From Candidatus Marinarcus aquaticus (GTDB lineage: Bacteria; Campylobacterota; Campylobacteria; Campylobacterales; Arcobacteraceae): a stretch of 64,000 nt of DNA. This document shows positions 8,262 to 17,932 of the stretch, in pieces. The stretch's first letter is position 1. Every line of letters begins with the position of its first letter. The position numbers and the translations under genes are program-made. The stretch lies in assembly GCF_004116335.1 (NCBI RefSeq), contig NZ_PDKN01000002.1, positions 62,001-126,000 on the forward strand. Reading direction: 5' to 3'. Below the pieces are notes generated by a model. The model was not told the DNA's origin and ran no database searches. It was given only the letters and a program-made list of their open reading frames with translations.

Positions 8262-8657
8262 ATGAAAAAAAATATTCTAGTTATGTGTCTGTTTATTGGT
8301 TTGAACCTTTGCGCTGAGGTTCTTTTTTGGGAGGTGCCAAATGATGAACAAGCGGAGTTTACAACAGCCTTTCAAACACATTGTTCAATAATAGATGAAA
8401 AATTTACTCAGAGTCAAAATCGTTCAGCTGTGGTTGTGGGTAATTATCATGCTTCACCCTCAGATTATAAATGGCATTATCTTGTCAGGTTGTATGATTT
8501 ACCTCTTAATGAGTTAACGAAACAAGGTCAGTTGACGCATGTAAGTGAGTTTGATTATGAGGGCAACCAATATGTAGCTTCATATCATGTCTATAAAGCT
8601 GCTCCATGCCGAAAAATGAGTCAAAAATCTATTTGGATTAGAAAAGATTCAAATTAA
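8262..8657 (+). CDS. Small secreted hypothetical protein
   Basis: A 131-residue protein with an N-terminal signal peptide (MKKNILVMCLFIGLNLCA, cleavage probably after the CA at residue 18) and a mature beta-rich domain containing two cysteines. The family is unknown. It is the last gene of the DUF2589 run, 14 bases after the second DUF2589 gene with AAAGGAG before its ATG. It overlaps the convergent SDR gene by 4 bases. Periplasmic location is inferred from the signal sequence. Confidence 0.65.
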   Translation: MKKNILVMCLFIGLNLCAEVLFWEVPNDEQAEFTTAFQTHCSIIDEKFTQSQNRSAVVVGNYHASPSDYKWHYLVRLYDLPLNELTKQGQLTHVSEFDYEGNQYVASYHVYKAAPCRKMSQKSIWIRKDSN

Positions 8658-9475
8658 ATTTTATTGAGCAATCTGTCCAACCATGAAGTAGGAAGAATAC
8701 GCTTAAAGGCTCCTAAAAGATGTGTGGCTTTAGTGATATAATATCGTGGTTTAGGCTGTTTTGTTTCTATGATTCTAAGAACAACTTTTGCCACTTCAAT
8801 AGCAGGAAGGTTAAAAGGTGTGCTGTCTTGAGTATTCTCTAAGCGTGCTTTGAGTTCATTTTTGTATACTTTTTCAAACGCACTTCCTTCTATTTGGATA
8901 TTTTGTTTAAATTTTTTAAGGGCATTCTCTCTGAATTTACTCGTAACAGGCCCTGTATTAAGCACAGAAATATGAATATTACTGCCCATGAGTTCTTGCC
9001 GTAAGGTATCATTTAATCCTTCAATGGCATATTTACTCGCATTGTATGCTCCTCTGAATTTTAACGCAATGATGCCCAATACGGAGCTGTGTTGGATGAT
9101 TTTGCCATAACCTTGTTGTCTCATGATTTTAATAGCTGCACAAGTGAGTTCATGTAGACCAAATAGATTGCTTTCAAACTGCTCTTTTAAAACTTCGGTT
9201 GTTAAATCTTCCACGGCACCGGGTTGTCCATATCCTGCATTGTTAAAGACCACATCCAAACTGCCTGCTACAGCTAAAATGTTTTCAAGTGTTGAGTGTA
9301 TTGTGTCGTATTGAGTAAGATCAAGCAAATAACTCTCTAAGCCCAATGTTTGAAGTTCTTGCACATCTTCTTGTGTTCGTGCGGTTGCAAATACACGATG
9401 TGAATGCTGTTTTAAGTACAGTGCGGTTTCTCGTCCAATTCCACTTGAACAGCCCGTTATAAGTATGTTGGCCAA
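8654..9475 (-). CDS. Short-chain dehydrogenase/reductase (SDR)
   Basis: The start is taken at TTG 9475, preceded by AAAGGA, giving MANILITGCSSGIG; a longer frame upstream only adds non-family sequence. The 273-residue Rossmann protein has the TGxxxGIG cofactor motif, NNAGYG, the catalytic serine in HSSVLG and the YNASKYA active-site Tyr/Lys. The family is a classical SDR that oxidises or reduces alcohols and ketones with NAD(P)H. The substrate is unknown. It is divergent from the sirtuin gene across 64 bases. Confidence 0.87.
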   Translation of the reverse strand: MANILITGCSSGIGRETALYLKQHSHRVFATARTQEDVQELQTLGLESYLLDLTQYDTIHSTLENILAVAGSLDVVFNNAGYGQPGAVEDLTTEVLKEQFESNLFGLHELTCAAIKIMRQQGYGKIIQHSSVLGIIALKFRGAYNASKYAIEGLNDTLRQELMGSNIHISVLNTGPVTSKFRENALKKFKQNIQIEGSAFEKVYKNELKARLENTQDSTPFNLPAIEVAKVVLRIIETKQPKPRYYITKATHLLGAFKRILPTSWLDRLLNKI

Positions 9476-9539
9476 AACAATCCTTTTATGGTAAGCTACT
9501 AAAATTTTGGTATTATAACAAAAAAAGATTGGATACAAG

Positions 9540-10250
9540 ATGAGTGCAAAGGTGATTATTTTCAGTGGTGCAGGTTTGAGTGCCAGCAGTGGTATTTCTA
9601 CTTTTAGAGAGCGTGATGGGCTTTGGGAGAAACATGATATCAATGAGATTTGCATGGCAGGATGTTTAGAGTGGAACTATGATAACACGATTGAATTTTA
9701 CAACAAACGTCGTAAAGACATTAAAGACAAACACCCCAATGCCGCTCATAAAATGATTGCACAATTCAAAGAGAAGTTTTCTCAATATATTGAAGTCATT
9801 ACTCAAAATGTGGATGATTTGCTTGAAAAAGCAGGGTGTCAAGATGTGTTGCATTTGCATGGATTTTTAAAAGAGTTACGGTGTATGCAGTGTGAAACGG
9901 TTGTGACTGTGCAGTATGAAATACAAACAAAAGAGAACTCAATTTGTAAGAAATGTGGTGCAAAATTGCGTCCTAATATTGTCTTTTTTGGTGAACATGC
10001 ACCCCTGTATGAAAAACTTTATGAAAAGCTTCAATCATGCGGACTGTTAGTGGTTATTGGCACCAGTGGCAATGTGATTGATGTGAATTATCTCTCTCAA
10101 TATGCTGATATTGCAGTGTTAAACAATTTAGAGAAAAGCGATGCAATTTATGAAGAGTGTTTTGAAAAAATCTATTATGAAGATGCCGTCACTGCTTCTA
10201 AAAAGATTGAACAAGATATTATAAACTACATTGAAAATGGATATGTATGA
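9540..10250 (+). CDS. cobB: Sir2-family NAD-dependent protein deacylase
   Basis: A 236-residue sirtuin. It has the NAD-binding GAGLS motif (residues 10-14), TQNVD (88-92), catalytic H107 in LHLHG and a four-cysteine zinc site at C115, C118, C136 and C139. A Y-x-x-R pair (Y54, R57 in FYNKRR) matches class III sirtuins such as CobB that also remove succinyl and malonyl groups from lysine, so this may be a desuccinylase as well as a deacetylase. The stop overlaps the next gene start (ATGA), so the two are translationally coupled. Confidence 0.9.
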   Translation: MSAKVIIFSGAGLSASSGISTFRERDGLWEKHDINEICMAGCLEWNYDNTIEFYNKRRKDIKDKHPNAAHKMIAQFKEKFSQYIEVITQNVDDLLEKAGCQDVLHLHGFLKELRCMQCETVVTVQYEIQTKENSICKKCGAKLRPNIVFFGEHAPLYEKLYEKLQSCGLLVVIGTSGNVIDVNYLSQYADIAVLNNLEKSDAIYEECFEKIYYEDAVTASKKIEQDIINYIENGYV

Positions 10251-11011
10251 CATTAAAAGAGCAATTAGATTTAGAAGTAGCTTACAGAAATAAAGAGTGT
10301 GAACTCTCTTTGGATAAACCTGATCCACTATTAGTTGCTCGAACGTGCGAAGATGAGTTCAGTATGCTGTTGTGTGCTCTGTTTGCTTATGGCAATGCAA
10401 AACTCATTGTACAATTTCTTCAAAGTTTGGATTTTTCACTTCTAAATGAATCTGAAGAACGCATACAAAAAGAGTTACAAGGGAAGTATTACCGTTTTCA
10501 AAATGAAGCAGATATTCAAAATATTTTTATTGCACTGCGCAGGTTAAAACAAGAACAAAGTTTAGAAACAATCTTTTACAAAGCATACTCAAAAGAGCAG
10601 AGTGTACTTGAAGGCATTGATGCACTCATTGCCGCTATTCGTTCTGTGTCAGAATATGAGTCTCAAGGTTACAATTTTCTACTCTCTAAAGCGATGAAAA
10701 GAGATAAATTCCATCAGATAAAAACTGTGGGCAATGCCCCTTACAAACGTTGGAACATGTTTTTGCGTTGGATGGTGAGAAAAGATTGCTTGGATTTAGG
10801 CTTTTGGACTAAGGTTGAGAGTAAAGATTTGATTCTGCCTTTGGATACACATACGTTTCATGTATCTCGCCATTTGGGTCTGTTAGAACGAAAAACATAT
10901 GATTTACATTCAGCCGTACTGGTCACAGAAAAACTCAAAGAGTTTGATGCGCAGGACCCTGTTAAATACGACTTCGCATTGTACAGAATCGGGCAGGAGA
11001 AAATATATTAA
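10247..11011 (+). CDS. TIGR02757/DUF2400 family protein
   Basis: A 254-residue soluble protein of the TIGR02757 (DUF2400) family, recognised from the C-terminal LPLDTHTFHVSRHLGLLERKTYD and DPVKYDFALYRIGQ motifs and from the NMFLRWMVRKDCLDLGFW segment. The sequence resembles helix-hairpin-helix DNA glycosylase-type folds (LDTH near an HhH-like region), so a nucleic-acid role is possible but unproven. Its start overlaps the sirtuin stop by 4 bases. Confidence 0.82.
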   Translation: MTLKEQLDLEVAYRNKECELSLDKPDPLLVARTCEDEFSMLLCALFAYGNAKLIVQFLQSLDFSLLNESEERIQKELQGKYYRFQNEADIQNIFIALRRLKQEQSLETIFYKAYSKEQSVLEGIDALIAAIRSVSEYESQGYNFLLSKAMKRDKFHQIKTVGNAPYKRWNMFLRWMVRKDCLDLGFWTKVESKDLILPLDTHTFHVSRHLGLLERKTYDLHSAVLVTEKLKEFDAQDPVKYDFALYRIGQEKIY

Positions 11012-11080
11012 ATAAAAATAAAAATTAATTATTATTTTGTTACAATGAGTTAATATTAATAAAATAAATTAGGATATTAT

Positions 11081-13276
11081 TTGAATAGTTGTGAATCAAG
11101 AATACAATTTAATCCCTCTTTTGTACATATTATCGTTCTCAATCAAAATAACACATGGCAAAAAGATGTCATGAAAACTCTTACAAAAGAGGGGTTTAAT
11201 ACAGTTGAACTCTCTGACATAAAGGAAGTATATAACTACTTGGATACCCACGAGGTGGATTATCTTTTAATGGGGAGTAAAAGCAATGAGTTTACAAGTC
11301 TTATTGAACAAAAAAATTATAAACACGTTAAAAAAATTATTTTTGATGACTCTTTGGAGTTAATTGATGAAGCGTTATTGCTTTCAAATCGCATCATTGA
11401 AGTCATTGGTACTCAATACGATATTGAATCAAAAATAAAAAACTTACCCAATTTGTTAGAACGTTTTGAAAAAAACAGCTATAAAACGGTGTTGGTAACT
11501 TCTGAGGATGAACAAACACTCAAAAAAATAGAGTTGGCTTTAATCAATCGTAATTTTGAAGTATTAACTTCTCAATCCAATAATGAAGTGCTTGAATTGG
11601 TTCAAAAACACACTATTGATATGGTATTACTGGACTTAGAACTTAATGAAAAGACATATGAGTTTTTTATTCAAAATCGAAATCACTTAATTGAAGAGTT
11701 GGGGGTAAGTTTGATTGTTTCAACTGCTTCACATATTTCAGCACAATTTATTAAAAATACACTTCGAAGTGGAGTCGTAGATATACTGCGAAAGCCTCTT
11801 TTGCTCGATGAGCTAGTGGTTAAAATTGAGTTAAGTATTGAAAACAGTGAACAAGCGTGGGAATTGAAATGTTCCACTCAATTGTTAGAACAGTACAAAA
11901 GTACAGTTGATCGTAGCAGTATTGTCTCTAAAACAGACCCTAAAGGTATGATTACCTATGTCAATGAAGCATTTTGTAAAATCTCAGGTTACACTCAAAA
12001 AGAACTCTTAGGCAAAGCACACAATCTTGTCCGACATCCTGATATGGATCCTTTAATATTTAAAGATATGTGGTACACCATTAAAGAGTTGAAACAACCT
12101 TGGAAAGGTAAAGTTAAAAACCGAAAAAAAGATGGCAGTGATTATTGGGTACAAACCATCATTAATCCCATAATTAATGCCAATGGAGAGATCATAGAGT
12201 ATATTGGTATTCGCACAGATATTACTGATGTGGAACGAACCAAAGAGTATTTTCAAAAGCAGTATAACATCACACGAGGAAACTTCAATGAAGTGATGAA
12301 CCTTTCAAAACTTTATGAAGATGCGATTGAACAAAGCAATATTATTTTACGAATAGATACCCAAAGAAAAATCACCTATGCCAATGAGATGTTTTATGAG
12401 ATAAGTGGTTATAGAAAAGAGGAACTTATTGGTCAACCTTATAATATCATTAAACGTCCCGATGATGTAAAAAAGAGTTTCATTGATGCCATGTGGAAAA
12501 CCATTGAAGCAGGAAAGATATGGAAAGGACAACTTAAAAATATCAATAAGAAAGGAAAAGTGTATCACTCAATAGCTACGGTGGTGCCTATTAAAAATGC
12601 TAAAGGTGAAATTTTAGAGTATATGAGTATACGAAAAGACATTACACCTGTTGTTGAGTTACATGAAGAACTCGAAGCCACTCAAAGAGAGATTGTGTAT
12701 AAAATGGGTGAAATAGGGGAAACAAGAAGCAAAGAGACTGGCAATCATGTTAAACGAGTTGCTGAGTACTCTCAACTTCTTGGAAAGCTTTCTGGTTTAA
12801 GTGAAAAAGAGTGTGAGATCCTTTTTACTGCTAGTCCAATGCATGACATTGGAAAAGTAGGCATTCCTGATGCAATTTTACATAAACCAGGAAAACTTGA
12901 TGAAAAAGAGTGGAAAATAATGAAATCACACTCAACTATTGGGTACAACATTTTAAAAAATTCAAAGCGAGAAGTCTTAAAAGCAGCAGCAATTGTTGCA
13001 CGAGAACATCATGAGAAATGGAATGGAACAGGCTATCCAAGAAAACTTAAAGGTGAAGATATTCATATATTTGGACGTATAACTGCACTTGCAGATGTAT
13101 TTGATGCTTTGGGAAGTGACCGATGTTATAAAAAAGCGTGGAAAGATGAGGATATTTTCAAACTTATAAAAGAAGAACGGGCAGAACACTTTGATCCCAA
13201 TTTAGTGGATCTGTTTTTTGATCATGTGGACTCTTTTAAGGCAATACGAGATAAATATCAAGATAAAATAGAGTAA
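11081..13276 (+). CDS. Two-receiver, two-PAS, HD-GYP signalling protein
   Basis: The TTG at 11081 gives 731 residues. The first receiver-like domain (about 15-110) has lost its acceptor aspartate (DYLLMGSKS). The second (about 135-250) keeps D in DMVLLDLEL and K in ILRKP. Two PAS domains with PAC motifs follow (about 275-390 and 410-520), then a C-terminal HD-GYP domain with MHDIGKVGIP and HHEKWNGTGYP. It is probably a c-di-GMP phosphodiesterase controlled by phosphorylation and by PAS ligands. It is transcribed alone; AGGATATT before the start is a modest ribosome site. Confidence 0.86.
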   Translation: MNSCESRIQFNPSFVHIIVLNQNNTWQKDVMKTLTKEGFNTVELSDIKEVYNYLDTHEVDYLLMGSKSNEFTSLIEQKNYKHVKKIIFDDSLELIDEALLLSNRIIEVIGTQYDIESKIKNLPNLLERFEKNSYKTVLVTSEDEQTLKKIELALINRNFEVLTSQSNNEVLELVQKHTIDMVLLDLELNEKTYEFFIQNRNHLIEELGVSLIVSTASHISAQFIKNTLRSGVVDILRKPLLLDELVVKIELSIENSEQAWELKCSTQLLEQYKSTVDRSSIVSKTDPKGMITYVNEAFCKISGYTQKELLGKAHNLVRHPDMDPLIFKDMWYTIKELKQPWKGKVKNRKKDGSDYWVQTIINPIINANGEIIEYIGIRTDITDVERTKEYFQKQYNITRGNFNEVMNLSKLYEDAIEQSNIILRIDTQRKITYANEMFYEISGYRKEELIGQPYNIIKRPDDVKKSFIDAMWKTIEAGKIWKGQLKNINKKGKVYHSIATVVPIKNAKGEILEYMSIRKDITPVVELHEELEATQREIVYKMGEIGETRSKETGNHVKRVAEYSQLLGKLSGLSEKECEILFTASPMHDIGKVGIPDAILHKPGKLDEKEWKIMKSHSTIGYNILKNSKREVLKAAAIVAREHHEKWNGTGYPRKLKGEDIHIFGRITALADVFDALGSDRCYKKAWKDEDIFKLIKEERAEHFDPNLVDLFFDHVDSFKAIRDKYQDKIE

Positions 13277-13341
13277 ATAAAATGATGCTCTATGTTGATG
13301 TGATACAGCATGACACACTGTATGGGTGTGAAAGGTAGAAG

Positions 13342-14769
13342 ATGAGTTCAAATATAAAAGATTTGATTATCGTAGGTTCGGGTATGGGTGGTGCACTTAC
13401 AGGTGTACTTAACCAAGATAAAGAGACACTCATACTTGAAAAAGAACCAAACTTAGGAGGTTGCGCGAGCAGTTTTAAACATCATGGATATTATTATAAT
13501 ACGGGTGCTACAACGTTAGTGGGGTATGAAGAGAACCATCCTTTAAAACGTATTTTTGATAAGGTGGGTTATACACCCAATCTAAAAAGAAGTTCCATTG
13601 CTATTCGAACCATTCAAAACGGTAAAGTACTGGACAGAGTTAAAGATTTTGAGACGTTTTTAAAAGCACTGGATGAGGTCTATTATCATCCAAACAATCG
13701 ACTTTTTTGGGAAACAATCAAAACACTCGATGAACTCTTTTGGCAACTAAAATCCGTGCATTATGCAAAGCACTCTTTGAAAGCCTATCAAAAGACATTG
13801 TCATGTGTTTGGGAGCTATATGGTACGTTTAAAAACCTGCTTTTTAAAGAGGCATCATCGTATATCAATGAAGTGTTGCCTAATATCTCTAAAGAGTACC
13901 AAGCTTTTATTGATGCTCAACTTCTTATTACGGTGCAAAGCAGTTCTAAAAATATTCCTCTTTTAAGTATGGCTTTGGGATTAAGTTATCCTTTTCATGA
14001 TGTCTTTTATGTCAATAATGGAATGGGACAAATTTTCAAAGAGTTGCTTGAACCTTTGAATGTGCAGAAAAATGAAGAGGTTTTGAAAATAGAGAAACAT
14101 AAAAATGTACTTTTAGTGAAAACACGCAAAGAGGAGTATCAAACAAAAAATGTGGTGATAAATCTGCCCATTTTTGAGAGCTTTAAACTTTTTGATGATT
14201 ATGATTCATATCTTTTTTATGAACAGTTTCATGCTCATGAACAAAGTGCGTTTGTGGTCTATTTGAAAATTAAAAGCAAAGAGAAATTTTTGCACCATTA
14301 TCAACTCATACTCAATAAGCAAATTGCGCATACCACATCACAAGCGATGTTTGTCTCTTTTTCAGACAGTGAAGATACAGTTCTGAGTAAAGATGGCTAC
14401 AGTGTGACCATATCCATGCATACAAATGTAAACTTTTGGAAACAGCTCTCAATCAGCGATTATGAAGTGCAAAAACATCGTACACAAACACAAATGATTA
14501 AAGAGTTTTTAGCTTGTTTTGAAACACTTAAAGCAGAACACATTGAGAGTTTTTTCTCAGCCACATCAAAGACATTTCAGCGTTATATCAACCGAAGCAA
14601 TTGTGGAGGACACGTGTTAACCATAGAGAATATGTTGAGATTTCCTGCTTGTACAACGCCTTTTAAAGGGGTGTATCATGTCGGTGATTCGGTGTTTGCA
14701 GGTCAAGGGTGGCCAGGTGTGGCTTTGGGTGTGGAGGTTTTACAAGAAGAACTTAAAAGAAGATTTTAG
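13342..14769 (+). CDS. CrtI/phytoene-desaturase-like FAD oxidoreductase
   Basis: A 475-residue flavoprotein. The N-terminal Rossmann motif DLIIVGSGMGGALTG binds FAD and is followed by LEKEPNLGGCASSF and YNTGATTLVG, as in phytoene desaturase and retinol saturase relatives. The C-terminal FAD segment GVYHVGDSVFAGQGWPGVALG closes the domain. No carotenoid synthesis genes are near, so carotenoid desaturation is not implied; a role on another polyunsaturated or quinone-like substrate is equally possible. GGTAGAAG is the ribosome site. It is followed 66 bases later by thiD. Confidence 0.82.
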   Translation: MSSNIKDLIIVGSGMGGALTGVLNQDKETLILEKEPNLGGCASSFKHHGYYYNTGATTLVGYEENHPLKRIFDKVGYTPNLKRSSIAIRTIQNGKVLDRVKDFETFLKALDEVYYHPNNRLFWETIKTLDELFWQLKSVHYAKHSLKAYQKTLSCVWELYGTFKNLLFKEASSYINEVLPNISKEYQAFIDAQLLITVQSSSKNIPLLSMALGLSYPFHDVFYVNNGMGQIFKELLEPLNVQKNEEVLKIEKHKNVLLVKTRKEEYQTKNVVINLPIFESFKLFDDYDSYLFYEQFHAHEQSAFVVYLKIKSKEKFLHHYQLILNKQIAHTTSQAMFVSFSDSEDTVLSKDGYSVTISMHTNVNFWKQLSISDYEVQKHRTQTQMIKEFLACFETLKAEHIESFFSATSKTFQRYINRSNCGGHVLTIENMLRFPACTTPFKGVYHVGDSVFAGQGWPGVALGVEVLQEELKRRF

Positions 14770-14835
14770 ATTGTTTAATTAAAGGCATACTGAAGAAAAT
14801 GTCACTACCATACTACTTGTAAATAAAGGAGAAGT

Positions 14836-15645
14836 ATGAACGTTGTTTTAAGTATTGCAGGCAGTGACAGCAGTGGTGGAGCAGGCATACAAGCCGATTT
14901 AAAAACTTTTGAAGCCTTTGGTGTGTTTGGGTGCAGTGTATTGACCGTATTAACTGCACAAAATACGACAGGTGTGAATGCTATTTCTGAAATAAAGCCT
15001 GAGTTTGTAAAAGCTCAAATAGAGGCTGTTATGAATGATTTTGATGTAAAAGCGATTAAAATTGGTATGCTTTTTTCCAATGACGTCATTGATGTCATCA
15101 AAGCATTTTTACAAACAGTCGAGCATATTCCAGTGGTATTGGATCCCGTTTGTATCTCTAAAAGCAATGTAAAACTTCTCAGTGATGATGCCATAGAGAA
15201 TTTAAAAACACTTTTCCCCTACAGCACGCTTATTACTCCGAATTTATATGAAGCAAAAATGCTTTTTTCTGATGGTTTTGATACAAAAAAAATGAGCAGA
15301 TTTGATGAGTGTGCTGTGGTGATTAAAAATCAAAAGTTACATATTAATGGGCATGACCGTTCGGTTGATACGTTATATAAAAATGGAAAAACCATTCAGT
15401 TTGATACGCCATTTTTACAAAGCAGCCATACTCATGGCACAGGTTGTAGTTTTTCAAGTGCCATTGCTGCAAATTTGGCATTGGGCAAAGAACTTAAAGA
15501 AGCCATTGCTTTATCAAAAAAGTTTATCTATTTGGGCATTAAAAATGCACCCCATATTGGTCATGGGAAAGGGCCTATTGCACATAAAAAAGCAGCAGAA
15601 ATTTGTTTTATCAAAGAAAAAAGAGAAGAAAATAGAAAGACATAA
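14836..15645 (+). CDS. thiD: Hydroxymethylpyrimidine/phosphomethylpyrimidine kinase ThiD
   Basis: A 269-residue ribokinase-fold enzyme. The N-terminal SIAGSDSSGGAGIQADLKTF motif and the C-terminal anion-hole motif HTHGTGCSFSSAIAANLA, with the catalytic cysteine, are those of ThiD. It phosphorylates HMP and HMP-phosphate to HMP-PP in thiamine synthesis. The length is normal. No other thi gene is adjacent. AAAGGAG precedes the ATG. Confidence 0.93.
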   Translation: MNVVLSIAGSDSSGGAGIQADLKTFEAFGVFGCSVLTVLTAQNTTGVNAISEIKPEFVKAQIEAVMNDFDVKAIKIGMLFSNDVIDVIKAFLQTVEHIPVVLDPVCISKSNVKLLSDDAIENLKTLFPYSTLITPNLYEAKMLFSDGFDTKKMSRFDECAVVIKNQKLHINGHDRSVDTLYKNGKTIQFDTPFLQSSHTHGTGCSFSSAIAANLALGKELKEAIALSKKFIYLGIKNAPHIGHGKGPIAHKKAAEICFIKEKREENRKT

Positions 15646-15790
15646 GGGTTATTAAAAGAAAATTATTTTCCATAAAACATACTTTTTGTATCTTAATAAT
15701 TTATTAAATTATTAGATTGTTTTATTTTTTTAAAAATTTTTAAAAAAGTCTCCAAAGTGTACTTTTTTGCTATACTTCTTGCTTCTAAAA

Positions 15791-15799
15791 TGGTATAAT
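15791..15799 (+). promoter_or_regulatory. Extended -10 promoter for the HD-GYP gene
   Basis: TGG followed by TATAAT (15794-15799) lies 47 bases before the ATG at 15846, at the end of a roughly 200-base AT-rich gap after thiD. No other gene was seen in that gap. Confidence 0.5.
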
Positions 15800-15845
15800 A
15801 TTAAGCAATAGAAACAATTCAATTTGTAGAAATAAAGAAGATATT

Positions 15846-16802
15846 ATGAATCAGAAAAGTTATATCTTTACTCCCATAGTAAAAGATATTTTAAAAGAGG
15901 GTGATTCTTACCCTTATTCATTGTACAGACAAGTGGATGAAAAACTTTTTGGTTTAATATTAAAAAAAGAGCAGCTTCTTGACCCTACTGTTGACACCTC
16001 ATTTTTGAGAGATACGACCCCTGTCTTTATTAAATCAAGTGAACGACACTATTATCAACAATACATACAAAAAAATATTTCAGAAATTTTAGATAACGAT
16101 GAAGTCGATTTAGACTCCAAAGCGACTTTAATCAACCATATTGCTATTGAGACCATGAATGATCTTTTTGAAAGCGATGTGACATCAGAAAATTTGATTA
16201 AAATAGATAAGGTGATTAATAATACCATTAAACTGATGCTCAGTGAGTATAAAGCGATGTACTCTATGCTTAAAGTCACTACATATGACTATTATACCTA
16301 TACGCACTGTATTGATGTAGCAACGTATGCTATTGCATTTGGTATCTATTTGAACTTTACCAAAGAGGATTTAGAGGTTTTAGGTAAAGCTGCCATGTTG
16401 CATGATTTGGGGAAAAAAGAGATTGACAGTCGAATCATCACCAAACATGGAAAACTGACCAAAAATGAATTTGAAATTGTCAAGGACCATCCTGTTTTTA
16501 GTGTGAAAATTTTGCGTGATTTGGGTGAGACCGATATCAGACTTTTAACTGCGATTGCCCAACATCATGAGAAGTGTAATGGAAAAGGGTACCCCTTAGG
16601 GTTAAAAGCAGATGAAATTTCTGAGTTTGCTAAAATAGTCTCTATTTGTGATGTATTTAATGCCTTAACTACGCGACGTACTTATAAAGATAGAATGAGT
16701 ACTTTTAGTGCCTTTCAAATCATGTGTAAAGAGATGATGCACGATTTGTCTATTTATCATTTACGAGAATTTATACAGTTTATGGGGTATAAAGATATTT
16801 AA
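15846..16802 (+). CDS. HD-GYP domain phosphodiesterase
   Basis: A 318-residue protein with an uncharacterised N-terminal region (about 1-130) and a C-terminal HD-GYP domain. The domain contains AAMLHDLGKKEID (HD), the HHEKCNGKGYPLG motif (GYP) and ICDVFNALTTRRTYKDRMS. The family hydrolyses c-di-GMP at a di- or tri-iron centre. It has no receiver and no membrane segment, so the input is likely the N-terminal domain. It is preceded by its own extended -10 promoter. Confidence 0.87.
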   Translation: MNQKSYIFTPIVKDILKEGDSYPYSLYRQVDEKLFGLILKKEQLLDPTVDTSFLRDTTPVFIKSSERHYYQQYIQKNISEILDNDEVDLDSKATLINHIAIETMNDLFESDVTSENLIKIDKVINNTIKLMLSEYKAMYSMLKVTTYDYYTYTHCIDVATYAIAFGIYLNFTKEDLEVLGKAAMLHDLGKKEIDSRIITKHGKLTKNEFEIVKDHPVFSVKILRDLGETDIRLLTAIAQHHEKCNGKGYPLGLKADEISEFAKIVSICDVFNALTTRRTYKDRMSTFSAFQIMCKEMMHDLSIYHLREFIQFMGYKDI

Positions 16803-16810
16803 ATAATTCT

Positions 16811-16819
16811 TGCTATAAT
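16811..16819 (+). promoter_or_regulatory. Extended -10 promoter for the GH3 gene
   Basis: TGC plus TATAAT (16814-16819) stands 21 bases before the ATG of the GH3 gene. It gives a short leader with an ACAGGACA ribosome site. Confidence 0.5.
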
Positions 16820-16840
16820 GGATTAAAAACAGGACACTTT

Positions 16841-17932
16841 ATGCTGTATCGACTTTTTTTCGCTCTTATTTTTCCTTTCATGATATTACATGCTCAACCC
16901 CCTTCTGAAATGCGTATTAAAAAAGAGATAGCGCATATGCTTATCATTGGTTTTGATGAAAAAAAACTCTCTTCTCAAAGTCAATTTATACAACAAATAA
17001 AACAGTATGAATTGGGTGGTGTAATACTTTTTGATCGCTTTTACGATGATGCAACTCGGACAAAAAATATTGCTTCGTTTGAACAACTCAAAGCTTTAAC
17101 GACTCAACTTAAAAGCGCCAATGCAAATATTTTAATTTCCGTTGATCAAGAGGGAGGAAGAGTAGAGCGTTTAAAAGTCAAACAGGGTTTTAAACATACA
17201 CCAAGTGCTCAAACAATAAGCAGTTTACCTGACAGTGAAGCAAAAAAAGCGTACGACACACTCGCTTTACAATTGCGAGAAAGTGGGGTTAATACCAATT
17301 TTGCTCCAGTGCTTGATTTGGCTTTAAATTTAAACAATAAAGTGATTTATCAGTTACAACGCAGTTATTCTAAAGAGCCATCACAAGTGGTGCAATATGC
17401 CTCCGTATTTATGGATGCTTTACGTGAACAAAATATTATCAGTGTATTAAAGCACTTTCCAGGGCATGGGTCTTCATCAGAAGATTCACATAAAGGGTTT
17501 GTGGATGTCTCTGATACTTGGAGTTCAAAAGAGTTAGAGCCTTATAGACAACTCATCAAACAAAAACAAGTACCCATGATCATGATAGCTCATGTCTTTA
17601 ATCAAAAATGGGACACACACTATCCTGCAACGCTTTCATACAACGTCAATACAAAGTTATTGAGAGAGCAATTGGGTTTTAAAGGTGTCATTGTCAGTGA
17701 TGACATGCAAATGAATGCCATACGAGCACACTACAGTTTAGAACAAAGTGTTGTATTGGCAATCAATTCAGGGGTCGATATACTGCTTTTTGGCAATCAA
17801 TTGGCGTACGACTCTTTAGAGAGTATTATCAATACCATTTATAAAGCATATGAAAAAGGACTCATCACATATGAACGTATTCATACTGCTAATCAACGAA
17901 TTGATCTATTAAAGCGTCGATTTCTTAGGTAA
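16841..17932 (+). CDS. nagZ: Glycoside hydrolase family 3, NagZ-like beta-hexosaminidase
   Basis: A 363-residue protein with a signal peptide (MLYRLFFALIFPFMILHAQ) and a GH3 barrel. Family motifs are visible in order: VDQEGGRVERL, NFAPVLDLAL, VLKHFPGHGSSSEDSHKG with the NagZ-specific His/Asp loop, and VIVSDDMQM with the nucleophile aspartate. NagZ removes N-acetylglucosamine from muropeptides. The signal peptide implies a periplasmic or outer-membrane form, unlike cytosolic NagZ of enterobacteria. The 3' end overlaps the convergent kinase gene by 24 bases. Confidence 0.88.
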   Translation: MLYRLFFALIFPFMILHAQPPSEMRIKKEIAHMLIIGFDEKKLSSQSQFIQQIKQYELGGVILFDRFYDDATRTKNIASFEQLKALTTQLKSANANILISVDQEGGRVERLKVKQGFKHTPSAQTISSLPDSEAKKAYDTLALQLRESGVNTNFAPVLDLALNLNNKVIYQLQRSYSKEPSQVVQYASVFMDALREQNIISVLKHFPGHGSSSEDSHKGFVDVSDTWSSKELEPYRQLIKQKQVPMIMIAHVFNQKWDTHYPATLSYNVNTKLLREQLGFKGVIVSDDMQMNAIRAHYSLEQSVVLAINSGVDILLFGNQLAYDSLESIINTIYKAYEKGLITYERIHTANQRIDLLKRRFLR

